Under the pieces are notes generated by a model, which was given only the letters and a program-made list of their open reading frames with translations, was not told where the DNA came from and made no database searches. A program made the translations under genes and the position numbers. A DNA stretch of 64,000 nucleotides, taken from assembly GCF_036021035.1 (NCBI RefSeq), contig NZ_CP107930.1:496001-560000 (forward strand). The letters are read 5' to 3'. The stretch's first letter is position 1; every line of letters begins with the position of its first letter. The stretch comes from Kineococcus sp. NBC_00420 (GTDB lineage Bacteria > Actinomycetota > Actinomycetes > Actinomycetales > Kineococcaceae). Of the stretch, positions 7,493 through 16,005 are shown in pieces.

Positions 7493-8176
7493 ATGGACAG
7501 CTCCCGCGCGACCACCGACGACGGCGACTGGTCGGTGGACGCCCCGCGGGGACTGAGCGACACCGTCCACGACGCGATCCTCGAACTCCTGATGAACCGG
7601 GGCCTGGAGCCCGGCTCGGCGCTGCGGACCCAGACCCTCGCCGTCCGCCTCGGCGTCTCCGCCACCCCGGTCCGGGAGGCGCTCGCCCGCCTGGAGGGCT
7701 CGGGCCTCGTGGTCCGCAGCGCCCGCCGCGGCTACCGGGCCGCGCCGCTCCTCTCGGCGGAGGAGCTCGCCCAGCTCGTCGACGTCCGGCTGCTGGTGGA
7801 ACCCGGCAACGCCGAGCGTGCCTGCGTCCGCACCGACGACGCCTTCGTCGCCCGGCTGTGGAGCGCGGTCGAGGACCAGCGCTCCGCGCCCACCGGTCCG
7901 GGCTACGCCGGCTTCAAGCACTACCTGGAGGCCGACTGGTCCTTCCACGAGCTGGTCGCGGAGGGGACGGGCAACCCGTTCATCGTCCGGACCCTGGACT
8001 CCTTCCGCGGTTTCGTGCAGCGTCTGCACCAGGTCGAGGAACGGGTGAGCGATGCGGACGAGAGCGTCTCGGAGCACGAGGCGATCGTGCGCGCCTTCGA
8101 GCAGCGCGATCCGGCGGGCGCCGCGCAGGCCATGCGCGCGCACCTGCAGGGTGTCCTGGACCGGGCGGTCGAGTGA
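7493..8176 (+). CDS. GntR-family regulator, FCD subfamily
   Basis: A 227-residue regulator with an N-terminal winged helix (LSDTVHDAILELLMNRGLEP, LAVRLGVSATPVREALARLE) and an all-helical FCD effector domain (VDVRLLVEPGNAERACV; ADWSFHELVAEGTGNPFI; SEHEAIVRAFEQRD) whose Asp/His residues usually hold a metal and an organic-acid ligand. FCD regulators typically sense sugar acids, dicarboxylates or keto acids. It lies directly upstream of, and in the same direction as, the five-gene sugar-acid operon, with a palindrome in between, so it is the likely local repressor. TAGCGT at 7478-7483 lies nine bases before the ATG, so the leader is very short or absent. Confidence 0.9.
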   Translation: MDSSRATTDDGDWSVDAPRGLSDTVHDAILELLMNRGLEPGSALRTQTLAVRLGVSATPVREALARLEGSGLVVRSARRGYRAAPLLSAEELAQLVDVRLLVEPGNAERACVRTDDAFVARLWSAVEDQRSAPTGPGYAGFKHYLEADWSFHELVAEGTGNPFIVRTLDSFRGFVQRLHQVEERVSDADESVSEHEAIVRAFEQRDPAGAAQAMRAHLQGVLDRAVE

Positions 8177-8210
8177 ACACGCCGGGAGGCGCTCGCCTTC
8201 TGGCGTGATT

Positions 8211-8220
8211 TTCTATAGAA
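8211..8220. promoter_or_regulatory. GntR-type operator palindrome
   Basis: TTCTATAGAA at 8211-8220 is a perfect AT-rich palindrome in a GC-rich gap, flanked by GATT and TC (GATTTTCTATAGAATC, 8207-8222). It sits between the GntR gene and the operon start at 8255. FCD-GntR operators are commonly short palindromes of this form. Binding is inferred. Confidence 0.6.
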
Positions 8221-8254
8221 TCTGACTCAACGGACGACCTTTTGGAGTGACACC

Positions 8255-9271
8255 GTGAGCGACGACGCGCACACCCCGACGAGCACTCGCGTGTTCGACG
8301 GCTTCCCGGACGTGCTGACCCGCCAGAACTGGCCGATCACCGTCCCGATGATGCCGCACCCGCACGTCCTGAAGGACGGCACCACGGTGCAGGAGCAGTC
8401 CGCCGAGGAGTGGGCGCAGACGCTCGAGGTCATGACCGACGCGGGCTACACGAGCATCGACCCGACCGACACCTGGATCCGGATCGCGGACCTCTCCCCC
8501 GAGCGTCTCGACGAGTTCTCGGCCACGGTGCGTCAGGCCGGGCTGACGATCCCGGCGTTCTCGACCTCGCGTCGTTCGGTGATGGACCACGAGAAGGCCG
8601 ACGAGAACCTCGCCTACTCCCACCGCGCCATCGACGCGTGCGCCGCGATCGGCATCCCGGTCGTGAACTTCGGGTTCATGCGCGGTTTCACCCCCGACCA
8701 GGCCAAGGCCCTGTGGTTCTGGCTGCAGCCCGGCTACTCCGACGACTTCAGCGACGACGTCCGCGCCGTCGCCGTCGCGAAGATCAAGGAACTGGCCGCG
8801 CACGCCCAGAGCGTCGGCGTCCAGATCGCCCTGGAGATGTACGAGGACACCTACCTCGGCACCGCCGACGGCATGGTGCAGTTCGTCCAGGACGTGGGTT
8901 TCGACAACGTCGGCCTCAACCCGGACTTCGGCAACATCCTGCGCCTGCACCGCGAGGTGGAGCCGTGGGAGGAGATCGCCGCCAAGACGTTCCCCTACAC
9001 GAACTACTGGCACCTCAAGAACTACTACCGCGACGAGGAACCAGGCACCGGTTCCGTCCGCACCCACCCGGCTCCCCTGGAGTTCGGCACGATCAACTAC
9101 CGCAAGGCGATCACGATGGCCATCGAGGCCGGGTTCCGGGGCGCCTTCTGCGTGGAACACTACGGCGGCGACAGCATCAGCGTCGGCGCCACGAACCGCG
9201 AGTACATCCGTCGCGTCCTGCCCAGGGCGACGACCTGGAAGCAGTTCAGCAGCTCCGCCGTGAACCACTGA
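8255..9271 (+). CDS. Xylose-isomerase-like TIM-barrel enzyme (candidate 3-oxo-aldonate decarboxylase)
   Basis: A 338-residue sugar isomerase/epimerase-type TIM barrel, start GTG 8255 behind TTTGGAG. Metal-site residues typical of the fold are visible: QIALEMYEDTYLG (Glu), FDNVGLNPDFGNI (Asp), NYWHLKNYY (His), and GAFCVEHYGGDS (Glu, His). Members include hydroxypyruvate isomerase, epimerases and, as remembered, OiaC, which decarboxylates 3-oxo-isoapionate to L-erythrulose. First gene of an operon that continues with a dihydroxyacetone-kinase-like enzyme and two tetrose-phosphate-type isomerases, so a role in producing a tetrulose is attractive. An isomerase or epimerase role remains possible. 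Confidence 0.8.
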   Translation: MSDDAHTPTSTRVFDGFPDVLTRQNWPITVPMMPHPHVLKDGTTVQEQSAEEWAQTLEVMTDAGYTSIDPTDTWIRIADLSPERLDEFSATVRQAGLTIPAFSTSRRSVMDHEKADENLAYSHRAIDACAAIGIPVVNFGFMRGFTPDQAKALWFWLQPGYSDDFSDDVRAVAVAKIKELAAHAQSVGVQIALEMYEDTYLGTADGMVQFVQDVGFDNVGLNPDFGNILRLHREVEPWEEIAAKTFPYTNYWHLKNYYRDEEPGTGSVRTHPAPLEFGTINYRKAITMAIEAGFRGAFCVEHYGGDSISVGATNREYIRRVLPRATTWKQFSSSAVNH

Positions 9272-9293
9272 GCGATCGAAGGAGACCGTTCGC

Positions 9294-11003
9294 ATGACGA
9301 AGATCTTCGGGGACCCGTCCTCGTTCGTCGACGATTCCGTTGCCGGATTCGTGGACCTCTACTCCCACTTCGTGCAGCCGGTCCCGCACGGGGTGATCCG
9401 CTCCACCGCCACCCCCGACGGGAAGGTCGCCGTCATCGCCGGTGGCGGGTCCGGGCACTACCCGGCCTTCGCCGGCTACGTCGGACCGGGTCTGGCCGAC
9501 GCCGCCGTGTGCGGCAACGTCTTCGCCTCCCCCTCCACCCGCTGGGTCTACGACGTCGCCAAGGCTGCGAACCGCGGTGGCGGGGTCCTGCTGGGTTTCG
9601 GCAACTACGCCGGTGACATCCTCAACTTCGGCCTCGCCGCGGAACGCCTGCGCGCCGAGGGCATCCCCGCGGAACTGCTCGTCGTGACCGACGACGTCGC
9701 CTCCGAGGGCCAGGGCGCCAACGGGGAACGCCGGGGCATCGCCGGGGACGTCGTCGCCTTCAAGATCGCCGGTGCCGCCGCGGAGGCCGGTTACGACTTC
9801 GAGGACGTCGTGCGGGTCTCCCGTCACGTCAACGACGTCACCCGCTCGATGGGCATCGCCTTCGCCGGCTGCACCCTCCCCGGTGAGACCGAGCCGTTGT
9901 TCACCGTCACCCCGGGGAACATGGCCATCGGGCTCGGCATCCACGGTGAGCCGGGGATCTCCGAGGAGCCCATCGGTACCCCGGAGGAGATCGCGACCCT
10001 GCTCGTGGAGAAGGTCCTCGCCGGCAAGCCCGACGACGCGCCGGACTCCGGCAAGGTCGCTGTGCTGGTCAACGGCCTCGGCTCCACCAAGTACGAGGAG
10101 CTGTTCCTGCTCTACGTGCCCATCGCGAAGCAGCTGCGCGCCGCGGGCTACGAGATCGTCGCCCCCCAGGTCGGGGAACTCGTCACCAGCCTGGACATGG
10201 CGGGTTGCTCGCTCACGGTGACGTGGCTGGACGAGGAACTCGAGAAGCTGTGGACGGACCCGGCGCAGTGCCCGGCGCTGAGCGTCGGCGCGAGCATCGA
10301 GACGACCCCGGCCCCGACGTACGTCGTCCCCGAGGACGAGGTCGCCGACTACAGCGGCACTCCCGCGGCGGCGCAGGAGTCGGGGCAGAAGATCGCCGGG
10401 CTCATCGAGGCCGTGCGTGAGGTCCTCAAGGACGCGGAAGCGGAACTCGGGCGCATCGACGCCATCGCCGGTGACGGCGACCACGGCACCGGCATGGTCA
10501 ACGGCTCCGTCGCGGCCGCGCAGGCGGCCCGGACGGCGGCCGACGCCGGGGCCGGTGCCGCGTCGACGTTGTCCGCGGCGGGTGCGGCGTGGGCCGACCG
10601 CGCCGGCGGCACCTCCGGGGTGATCTGGGGCGTGCTGCTGCACGCGTTCGCCGAGAAGCTCGGCGACGAGGGCACGCCGACGCCGGAGCAGGTCTCCGAA
10701 GGCGCCACCGCGTCGGTGGAGGCCGTGATGCGCCTCGCGGGTGCCCGCGTCGGCAACAAGACGATGCTCGACTCCCAGGTCCCCTTCGCGGAGACCCTCG
10801 CCGAGCGGATCGCTGCCGGTGACGACCTGAAGACGGCCTTCACCACGGCGTCGCAGGCGGCGACCGACGCGGCCGAGGCGACGAAGCAGCTGCGGCCGCA
10901 GATCGGGCGGGCGCGGCCGTTGGCGGAGCGTTCCATCGGTCACCCCGACGCCGGTGCCGTCTCGCTCGCGCTGGTGACGCGCACCGTCGCCGAGAAGCTC
11001 TGA
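9294..11003 (+). CDS. Fused DhaK-DhaL ketose kinase (candidate erythrulose kinase)
   Basis: A 569-residue ATP-dependent kinase related to dihydroxyacetone kinase. Residues 1-330 are the DhaK half: [23 protein letters not shown], and the His that forms a hemiaminal with the ketose (H217 in GLGIHGEPG). Residues about 365-569 are the DhaL nucleotide half, with the Mg-binding Asp cluster DGDHGTGM near 394-400 and [10 protein letters not shown] single-chain DhaKL that uses ATP, not PTS phosphate, fits actinobacterial enzymes. The neighbours (RpiB-like and TIM-like isomerases) match erythrulose kinases of the tetritol and apionate pathways better than glycerol metabolism. ATG 9294 follows GAAGGAGA. 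Confidence 0.9.
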   Translation: MTKIFGDPSSFVDDSVAGFVDLYSHFVQPVPHGVIRSTATPDGKVAVIAGGGSGHYPAFAGYVGPGLADAAVCGNVFASPSTRWVYDVAKAANRGGGVLLGFGNYAGDILNFGLAAERLRAEGIPAELLVVTDDVASEGQGANGERRGIAGDVVAFKIAGAAAEAGYDFEDVVRVSRHVNDVTRSMGIAFAGCTLPGETEPLFTVTPGNMAIGLGIHGEPGISEEPIGTPEEIATLLVEKVLAGKPDDAPDSGKVAVLVNGLGSTKYEELFLLYVPIAKQLRAAGYEIVAPQVGELVTSLDMAGCSLTVTWLDEELEKLWTDPAQCPALSVGASIETTPAPTYVVPEDEVADYSGTPAAAQESGQKIAGLIEAVREVLKDAEAELGRIDAIAGDGDHGTGMVNGSVAAAQAARTAADAGAGAASTLSAAGAAWADRAGGTSGVIWGVLLHAFAEKLGDEGTPTPEQVSEGATASVEAVMRLAGARVGNKTMLDSQVPFAETLAERIAAGDDLKTAFTTASQAATDAAEATKQLRPQIGRARPLAERSIGHPDAGAVSLALVTRTVAEKL

Positions 11004-11016
11004 GGAAGGAAAGCGC

Positions 11017-11517
11017 ATGACTGATCTGCAGTGGCGTGTGGTGCTGGCCGCCGACGAGGCCGGTGTCTCCTACAAGAACGCCATCAAGGCCGACCTGCTG
11101 AAGGACCCCCGGGTCAAGGAGGTCCTCGACGTCGGCGTCGACAGCGACACGGACAAGACGGCCTACCCCCACGTCGCCGTCGCCGGGGCGCGCAAGATCG
11201 CCGCGGGTGAGGCGGATCGCGGGATCTTCGTCTGCGGGACGGGCATGGGCGTGGCGATCTCGGCGAACAAGGTCCCGGGCATCCGGGCCTCCGTCGCGCA
11301 CGACTCCTTCTCCGTGGAGCGTCTGGTGCTCTCCAACAACGCCCAGGTCCTGACCCTGGGCGAGCGCGTCATCGGCAAGGAGCTGGCGCGCCGTCTGGCG
11401 AAGGAGTTCCTGGGCTACGTCTTCGACGAGACCTCCGCCTCGGCGGAGAAGGTCGACGCCATCACCGGGTACGAGACCGCGACGGAGGGCGAGGCAGGTA
11501 CCGTCGGTTCCTGCTGA
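11017..11517 (+). CDS. RpiB-family isomerase (candidate D-erythrulose-4-phosphate isomerase)
   Basis: A 166-residue member of the RpiB/LacAB fold. Family marks are [20 protein letters not shown] (active-site loop), [20 protein letters not shown] and [12 protein letters not shown]. RpiB converts ribose-5-phosphate and ribulose-5-phosphate, but paralogues named DerI/EryI isomerise D-erythrulose-4-phosphate to D-erythrose-4-phosphate. A place between a ketose kinase and a TIM-like gene argues for the tetrose reaction. The start is ATG 11017 with GAGGAAGG upstream; 13 bp separate it from the kinase gene. Confidence 0.85.
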   Translation: MTDLQWRVVLAADEAGVSYKNAIKADLLKDPRVKEVLDVGVDSDTDKTAYPHVAVAGARKIAAGEADRGIFVCGTGMGVAISANKVPGIRASVAHDSFSVERLVLSNNAQVLTLGERVIGKELARRLAKEFLGYVFDETSASAEKVDAITGYETATEGEAGTVGSC

Positions 11518-11546
11518 TGCCCACCTAGATCTGGAGCCCGCGCACC

Positions 11547-12344
11547 ATGACGACTCGTCCCCGCCCGCTCGTCGGGGTCAGCCTGAAGATGTACTTCTCC
11601 CTGGCCCGCACGCGCAGCTACCTCGCCGACGTCGCGACCCTCGGTCGCGACGTGGCGGGTAGCGGCGTGGACGCGTTCGTCATCCCCGACTTCCTCAACA
11701 TCACCACCGGCATCGACCTCCTGCGCGGCACGGGCATCGCCGTGGGCGCTCAGGACGCCTCGTGGGAGGACTTCGGGGCGCTGACCGGCGAGGTGTCGCC
11801 GGCGGCGCTGCGCGAGGCCGGTGCGCGGTTCGTCGAGATCGGGCACGCCGAACGCCGGCGCATGTTCGCCGAGGACGACATCGTGACCGCCCGCAAGGCG
11901 GCCGCGGCCGCCCGCAACGGGCTGGTCCCGCTGATCTGCATCGGCGAGAACGTGCGCATCGACGTCCCCGACGCCGCCCGCACCACGATCAGCCAGGTGC
12001 TGGCCGCGCTCGAGGACGTGCCCTCCGAGGCCGAGGTCGTCATCGGCTACGAACCGAACTGGGCCATCGGGCAGACCGAACCGGCCCCGCCGGAGCACGT
12101 CGTCGGGGTCACCACCCGCTTGCGCGACGCCCTCGCGCACCGTCGCGGGGTCAGCCGCATCCTCTACGGCGGCAGCGCCGGCCCTGGCATGTTCACCGAC
12201 GTCGCCGAGGGCGTGGACGGCCTGTTCCTGGGCCGCTTCGCCCACGACGTCGCCAACTTCCGGCTCGTGATCCAGGAGATCGCGGACCACCCGCTCAACG
12301 CACACCACACCGACACGGACGACGAACCGGCCGACCGCGCCTGA
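11547..12344 (+). CDS. Triose-phosphate-isomerase-like enzyme (candidate L-erythrulose-1-phosphate isomerase)
   Basis: A 265-residue TIM homologue with intact catalysis: Lys in GVSLKMYF, electrophilic His in FVEIGHAERRRMF, base Glu in VIGYEPNWAIG, and the phosphate loop ILYGGSAGPG. The usual N-K-M of housekeeping TIM is S-L-K-M here, and the sequence is divergent, so this is probably not the glycolytic enzyme. In Brucella EryH and mycobacterial LerI, TIM paralogues convert L-erythrulose-1-phosphate to D-erythrulose-4-phosphate. The partner RpiB-like gene immediately upstream would perform the next step. The C-terminal tail is acidic. Confidence 0.85.
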   Translation: MTTRPRPLVGVSLKMYFSLARTRSYLADVATLGRDVAGSGVDAFVIPDFLNITTGIDLLRGTGIAVGAQDASWEDFGALTGEVSPAALREAGARFVEIGHAERRRMFAEDDIVTARKAAAAARNGLVPLICIGENVRIDVPDAARTTISQVLAALEDVPSEAEVVIGYEPNWAIGQTEPAPPEHVVGVTTRLRDALAHRRGVSRILYGGSAGPGMFTDVAEGVDGLFLGRFAHDVANFRLVIQEIADHPLNAHHTDTDDEPADRA

Positions 12345-12401
12345 GGCGCGGGAGGTCCGGTTCACCGTCGAACCAGCCACCACCACATCAGGAGACCTCC
12401 C

Positions 12402-13379
12402 GTGCCTCTCGCACCCCGCACCGACAAGATCACCAAGGTTGCCCAGATCGGCACCGGCTACATGGGCGGCGGCATCGCCCAGTCGCTGGCGCTGGCCGGC
12501 AACGACGTGTGGCTCGCCGACGCCGACAAGGAGTCGACGCAGCGCAACTACGAGCGCCTCCTGAAGGAGTCGGAACTCTTCGAGGCCCAGGGGCTGTTCC
12601 CCGCGGGCAGCACCGACACCCTCAAGGAGAAGTTCCACCCCGCGGACTCCATCGAGGAGGCCGTCGCCGACGTCCACTTCGTCGAGGAAGCCGTCTTCGA
12701 GGACCCGCAGGTCAAGAAGGACGTCCTCTCCCGCGTGGAGAAGGCCGTCACCCCCGGCACCATCATCGGCACCAACACCTCGACCATCCCGGTGAAGGTC
12801 CTGTCCGAGGCGTTCGAGGACGCGTCGATGTTCCTCACCGTGCACTTCTCCAACCCGGCGCCGTTCATCCCGGGTGTCGAGCTCGTGATGGGTGAGGCGA
12901 CCAACCCGGCCGTCCTGCCGCTCATCGAGGACCTGCTCACCCGCGCCGGCCGCCGTGGCGCGCAGGTGAAGGACGTCCCCGGTTTCGTCCTGAACCGCCT
13001 GCAGTACGTGCTGCTGAAGGAGGCCATGTCGGTCGTCGAGGAGGGTGTCGCCACCCCCGCCGACGTCGACACGATCGTCTCCACGACCTTCGGTTTCCGG
13101 CTGCCGTTCTTCGGGCCGTTCGCGATCGCCGACATGGCCGGGCTCGACGTCTACGCCAAGGGCTTCAAGGTCCTCGAGGGCCACTTCGGCGAGCGTCTCT
13201 CCGCCCCGGCGAACCTCACCGCGCTCGTCGACGCCGGCAAGTACGGCACGAAGACCGGTTCCGGGTTCCTCGAGCTCGAACCGGAGAAGCTGGCCGCGCT
13301 GATCGACTACCGCAACAAGGCCTACCAGAAGATGGGCGAGCTCCTCGCCGAGCTCGGCCCGTCGCCGCTGGCGGAATGA
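12402..13379 (+). CDS. 3-hydroxyacyl-CoA dehydrogenase-family oxidoreductase (candidate sugar-acid dehydrogenase)
   Basis: A 325-residue NAD-dependent dehydrogenase starting at GTG 12402 after AGGAGACC. The Rossmann start is IGTGYMGGGIAQSLALAGND with an acidic strand-2 end (WLADADKE) favouring NAD. TIIGTNTSTIPV and the catalytic His in FLTVHFSNPAPFIPGVELV are family motifs, and VPGFVLNRLQYVLLKEAMSV opens the C-terminal helical domain. The family includes lambda-crystallin/L-gulonate 3-dehydrogenase, which makes a 3-keto acid from a sugar acid. Last in the sugar operon, it most likely oxidises the aldonate (apionate-like or a pentonate) before decarboxylation by the product of the first gene. 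A fatty-acid role fits the context poorly. Confidence 0.8.
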   Translation: MPLAPRTDKITKVAQIGTGYMGGGIAQSLALAGNDVWLADADKESTQRNYERLLKESELFEAQGLFPAGSTDTLKEKFHPADSIEEAVADVHFVEEAVFEDPQVKKDVLSRVEKAVTPGTIIGTNTSTIPVKVLSEAFEDASMFLTVHFSNPAPFIPGVELVMGEATNPAVLPLIEDLLTRAGRRGAQVKDVPGFVLNRLQYVLLKEAMSVVEEGVATPADVDTIVSTTFGFRLPFFGPFAIADMAGLDVYAKGFKVLEGHFGERLSAPANLTALVDAGKYGTKTGSGFLELEPEKLAALIDYRNKAYQKMGELLAELGPSPLAE

Positions 13380-13443
13380 GTTCCTGACCGCTCCGAACTC
13401 GCCTCGGTTCGCCGGGGCGGGTTCGACGGCACCCGCGAGACCT

Positions 13444-13480
13444 GAGTGGGGCGTGGACCTTCCGTGTCCACGCCCCACTC
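13444..13480. terminator. Terminator of the sugar-acid operon
   Basis: GAGTGGGGCGTGGAC (13444-13458), 7-nt loop, GTCCACGCCCCACTC (13466-13480): a perfect 15-bp stem starting 65 bp after the last gene of the operon. Confidence 0.8.
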
Positions 13481-13556
13481 GTCCTCGGCCTCCGGGCCAT
13501 CGCCCAGGTGCCCTGCCCCACCCTCCTCAGCCGACGCGGGGCGACGACGGTACGCC

Positions 13557-13943
13557 GTGTCCACGGCGCGCATCGTGAACGCGGCGATCGAGGTCCTGGA
13601 CGCCGGTGGCGTGGACGCGTTGTCGAGACGGAACTCGACGCGCTGGGTACCCGAACCCTTCCAGTTCGACGCCGCACCGCTGCTCGTGCACGACGTCGTC
13701 GGTGTCGCGAGTCAGCCCGACGCCGCGACGAGGCTCCCCGGCGCTCAGCCCGGACGACGGTTCGACCGGTCGACGTTCCTGAGCGACGCGACGTCGGCCC
13801 TCACCGAGGAGGTCGACGCCGCGGGCCTGCCCTTCCTGACCCGCGTCGCCGATCGGTTGCGCAACCACGACGACCGCGAGCAGTTCCGTGCCGGCGTGGA
13901 GATCATCCTGGACGGCCTGTCGCTCCTGCCGAGGGGCACCTGA
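13557..13943 (+). pseudogene. Degenerate TetR-family regulator
   Basis: From GTG 13557 the first helix of a TetR DNA-binding domain is recognisable (STARIVNAAIEVLDAGGVDA), but the expected helix-turn-helix that should follow is missing. Instead an unrelated-looking stretch (TRWVPEPFQFDAAPLL) leads to DRSTFLSDATSALTEEVDAA and a plausible C-terminal helix region (FRAGVEIILDGLSLLP) ending at 13943. This is best explained by an internal deletion with frame changes. It follows the operon terminator and has no clear promoter. Confidence 0.55.
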
Positions 13944-13967
13944 ACCCCGGCCTCTCGTCGGCGCAGG

Positions 13968-14405
13968 TCAGTCGAGACAGAACTCGTTCCCTTCGGGGTC
14001 GGCGAGCACCAGGTGCCCGGCTCCGAGGGGTGGGGCGGGTTCGAGACGGGCGACCCGGTGCGCGCCGAGGCCGACGAGGCGGTCGGCCTCGCGCTCCAAC
14101 GCCGCCATCCGTTCCGGTCCGGTGAGTCCGGGGGCGGCACGGACGTCCAGGTGCAGCCGGTTCTTGACCCGCTTCTCCTCGGGGACCCGTTGGAAGAACA
14201 CCCGCGGTCCGGATCCGGACGGGTCCACGACGGCCGAGGCGTCGTCGCGCTGCTCCTCGGGCACTTGCCAGGCGTCGAGCGCCGCGGCCCAGGTGTCGAA
14301 ACCCGGTGGCGGCCCCTGGACCCGGTAGCCGAGGGCTTCCGCCCAGAACCCGGCGAGGCGGGCCGGGTCGGCGCAGTCGATCGTGATCTGCAGTTCCCGC
14401 ACCAC
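13968..14405 (-). CDS. VOC/glyoxalase-fold protein
   Basis: A 145-residue vicinal-oxygen-chelate fold protein of the glyoxalase-like class: LQITIDCADPARLAGFWAEA at the start, RVFFQRVPEEKRVKNRLHLD in the middle and HLVLADPEGNEFCLD at the end. The two beta-alpha-beta-beta-beta units are each represented. Metal-ligand candidates are the His in RLHLDV and the Glu in GNEFCLD. The reaction is unknown; such proteins often handle antibiotics or small oxidised molecules. GTG 14405 begins one base after the stop of the DinB gene, so the two are cotranscribed. Confidence 0.8.
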   Translation of the reverse strand: MVRELQITIDCADPARLAGFWAEALGYRVQGPPPGFDTWAAALDAWQVPEEQRDDASAVVDPSGSGPRVFFQRVPEEKRVKNRLHLDVRAAPGLTGPERMAALEREADRLVGLGAHRVARLEPAPPLGAGHLVLADPEGNEFCLD

Positions 14406-14406
14406 G

Positions 14407-14970
14407 TCAGACCTCCTTCGTGCGGAACAGGTCGCGCAGCAGCGACACCTCGGCCAGGTGGTGGATGAGTTCGCGGTGGATGTGCAGGACGAGGGCCGCC
14501 CTCGGGGTGTCGGCGTACCCCTCTTCCGCGGGTCCGCAGGGTTCGAGCAGGGCGTCCTCGCCCCACGACTCCATCCCGGCGAGCCAGGTCGCGTACTCGG
14601 TGTCGAGTTGGCGCAGGGCGGTCGCGGCGTCCGGAGCGTAGTCGAAGGTGAAGTAGTCGGTGGCCGCCCGGCCGAAGTGCACGGCGTTCCTGAGGGCCAG
14701 GCAGCCGACGATCACGTGTCCGAGCCGCCAGGCGATGGTCGTCAGGGGCGGGGGACTCGGTTCGGGGTACGCGAAGTCGATCGTCATCGCCCCCGACCCA
14801 CCCTGCACGGGTGCGGTGCTGCTCCCCCGGGGACGGACGTTCCAGCTGCCTGGGGACGGTTCCCAGAAGTACTCCTCGTCGGTGAGCCCGTCGAGTCCCC
14901 TCCGCACCTGGTGCTCCCAGTGCCGGTCCATCTGATCCCGCAGGAGTCGGTTCCAGCTGTGATCGCTCAT
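14407..14970 (-). CDS. DinB-superfamily protein
   Basis: A 187-residue four-helix-bundle protein: MSDHSWNRLLRDQMDRHWEH at the start, RRGLDGLTDEEYFWEPSP, a central helix with AWRLGHVIVGCLALRNAVHF, and the C-terminal ALVLHIHRELIHHLAEVSLL. The His residues in GHVIVG and HRELIHH are the usual metal ligands of DinB/YfiT-like proteins, some of which are thiol transferases (mycothiol-dependent in actinobacteria). ATG 14970 begins the operon with the VOC gene. It is divergent from the WYL regulator with a shared palindrome between, so probably controlled by it. Confidence 0.8.
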   Translation of the reverse strand: MSDHSWNRLLRDQMDRHWEHQVRRGLDGLTDEEYFWEPSPGSWNVRPRGSSTAPVQGGSGAMTIDFAYPEPSPPPLTTIAWRLGHVIVGCLALRNAVHFGRAATDYFTFDYAPDAATALRQLDTEYATWLAGMESWGEDALLEPCGPAEEGYADTPRAALVLHIHRELIHHLAEVSLLRDLFRTKEV

Positions 14971-15020
14971 GGCACCACCGTGACGCCGATCGCGGACAGG
15001 ATCGGTCCGCGATCGGTGCC
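14971..15020. promoter_or_regulatory. Nested palindrome between DinB and WYL genes
   Basis: CCGATCGCGGAC (14986-14997) is mirrored by GTCCGCGATCGG (15005-15016) around a 7-bp centre, a 12-bp perfect inverted repeat. An outer pair GGCACC (14971-14976)/GGTGCC (15015-15020) overlaps it. The element fills the 61-bp gap between divergent starts at 14970 and 15032 and is the obvious operator for the WYL regulator. Confidence 0.65.
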
Positions 15021-15031
15021 AGGATCGCGGG

Positions 15032-15994
15032 ATGGGCGGGGAAGGGACCACCGAGCGCGTGCTCCGGATGCTCGGCCTGCTCCAACGGCGGAGGTCCTGG
15101 ACGGCGGCCGAGCTGGCCGCGGAGCTCGGGGTGACCGAACGCTCGATCCGTCGCGACGCCGAGCGGCTGCGTTCCCTGGGCTACCCCGTGCGGGCGACCT
15201 CCGGCGTGGGTGGCGGGTACCGGCTCGGCGCCGGCGCGCGGATGCCGCCGTTGCTCCTCGACGACGAGGAGGCGATCGCCACCGCCGTCTCGTTGCGCCT
15301 GGCCAGCGGCGGAACCGTCAGCGGGGCGGCCGAGGCGGCCCTGCGGGCGCTGGCCAAGCTCGACCAGGTCATGCCACCCCGGCTGCGCGAACAGGTCCGC
15401 GTCGTGCACGCCGCCACCGACACCCTGGTCCCGGACGGGGTGACGATCGACGCGGACGTCCTCGTCACCTTCGCCCGCGCCTGCCGCGACCTGCTCCGGG
15501 TCCGCTTCCACTACCCCGCCCGCGAAGGGGGCGAGAGCGAGCGGACGGTGGAACCGGTGCGGATGGTCACGACCGGTCGGCGGTGGTACCTCATGGCCTT
15601 CGACGTCGACCGCGACGACTGGCGCACGTTCCGGCTGGACCGCATGCGCGACGTCCGCGCGACGACGTGGCGGTTCCGCCCGCGGCAGCACCCGGACCCG
15701 GTGGAGCACGTCCAGCGCTCCGTCACCACGGTCCCCTACCGCTGGCTCGTCCGGGTCCGCCTGCACGCCCCGGCCCGGACGGTCCGCGAACTCGTCCCTC
15801 CGACGATCGGCCTCGTGCACGACGAGGGGCCCCACTGCGTCCTCGAGGTCGGCGGCGACGACCTCGACTGGATCGCCGCCCACATCGCCCGGCTCAGGAT
15901 CCCCGCCGAGGTCCTGGAACCGCCGGAACTGCGGGAGGCCGCCACCCGGCTGGCCCGCACCCTGCGGGACCTGGGCACCGCCGGGGCAGGGTAG
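15032..15994 (+). CDS. WYL-domain transcriptional regulator (YafY-like)
   Basis: A 320-residue regulator. Residues about 5-60 are a DeoR/HTH_11 winged helix (LQRRRSWTAAELAAELGV, RSIRRDAERLRSLGY), followed by GVGGGYRLG. The WYL domain at about 140-210 contains the Sm-like core ending GRRWYLMAFDVDRDDWRTFR, with WYL and the Arg residues that bind nucleotides or nucleic-acid-like ligands. A WCX extension follows. Members respond to DNA damage or small ligands. Divergent from the DinB-VOC operon, which is its likely target. CAGGAT at 15020-15025 lies six bases before the ATG, suggesting a leaderless message that begins next to the operator. Confidence 0.9.
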   Translation: MGGEGTTERVLRMLGLLQRRRSWTAAELAAELGVTERSIRRDAERLRSLGYPVRATSGVGGGYRLGAGARMPPLLLDDEEAIATAVSLRLASGGTVSGAAEAALRALAKLDQVMPPRLREQVRVVHAATDTLVPDGVTIDADVLVTFARACRDLLRVRFHYPAREGGESERTVEPVRMVTTGRRWYLMAFDVDRDDWRTFRLDRMRDVRATTWRFRPRQHPDPVEHVQRSVTTVPYRWLVRVRLHAPARTVRELVPPTIGLVHDEGPHCVLEVGGDDLDWIAAHIARLRIPAEVLEPPELREAATRLARTLRDLGTAGAG

Positions 15995-16005
15995 GACTCC
16001 CCCGT

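Noticed and set aside
9246-11018. A 590-codon minus-strand frame opposite the DHA-kinase-like gene.
   Set aside because: Shadow of a clear DhaK-DhaL gene.
11415-13478. A 687-codon open frame on the minus strand opposite the TIM-like and dehydrogenase genes.
   Set aside because: It is the antisense shadow of two well-identified genes; such frames are common in very GC-rich DNA, and the translation is Gly/Arg/Val/Asp-rich without motifs.
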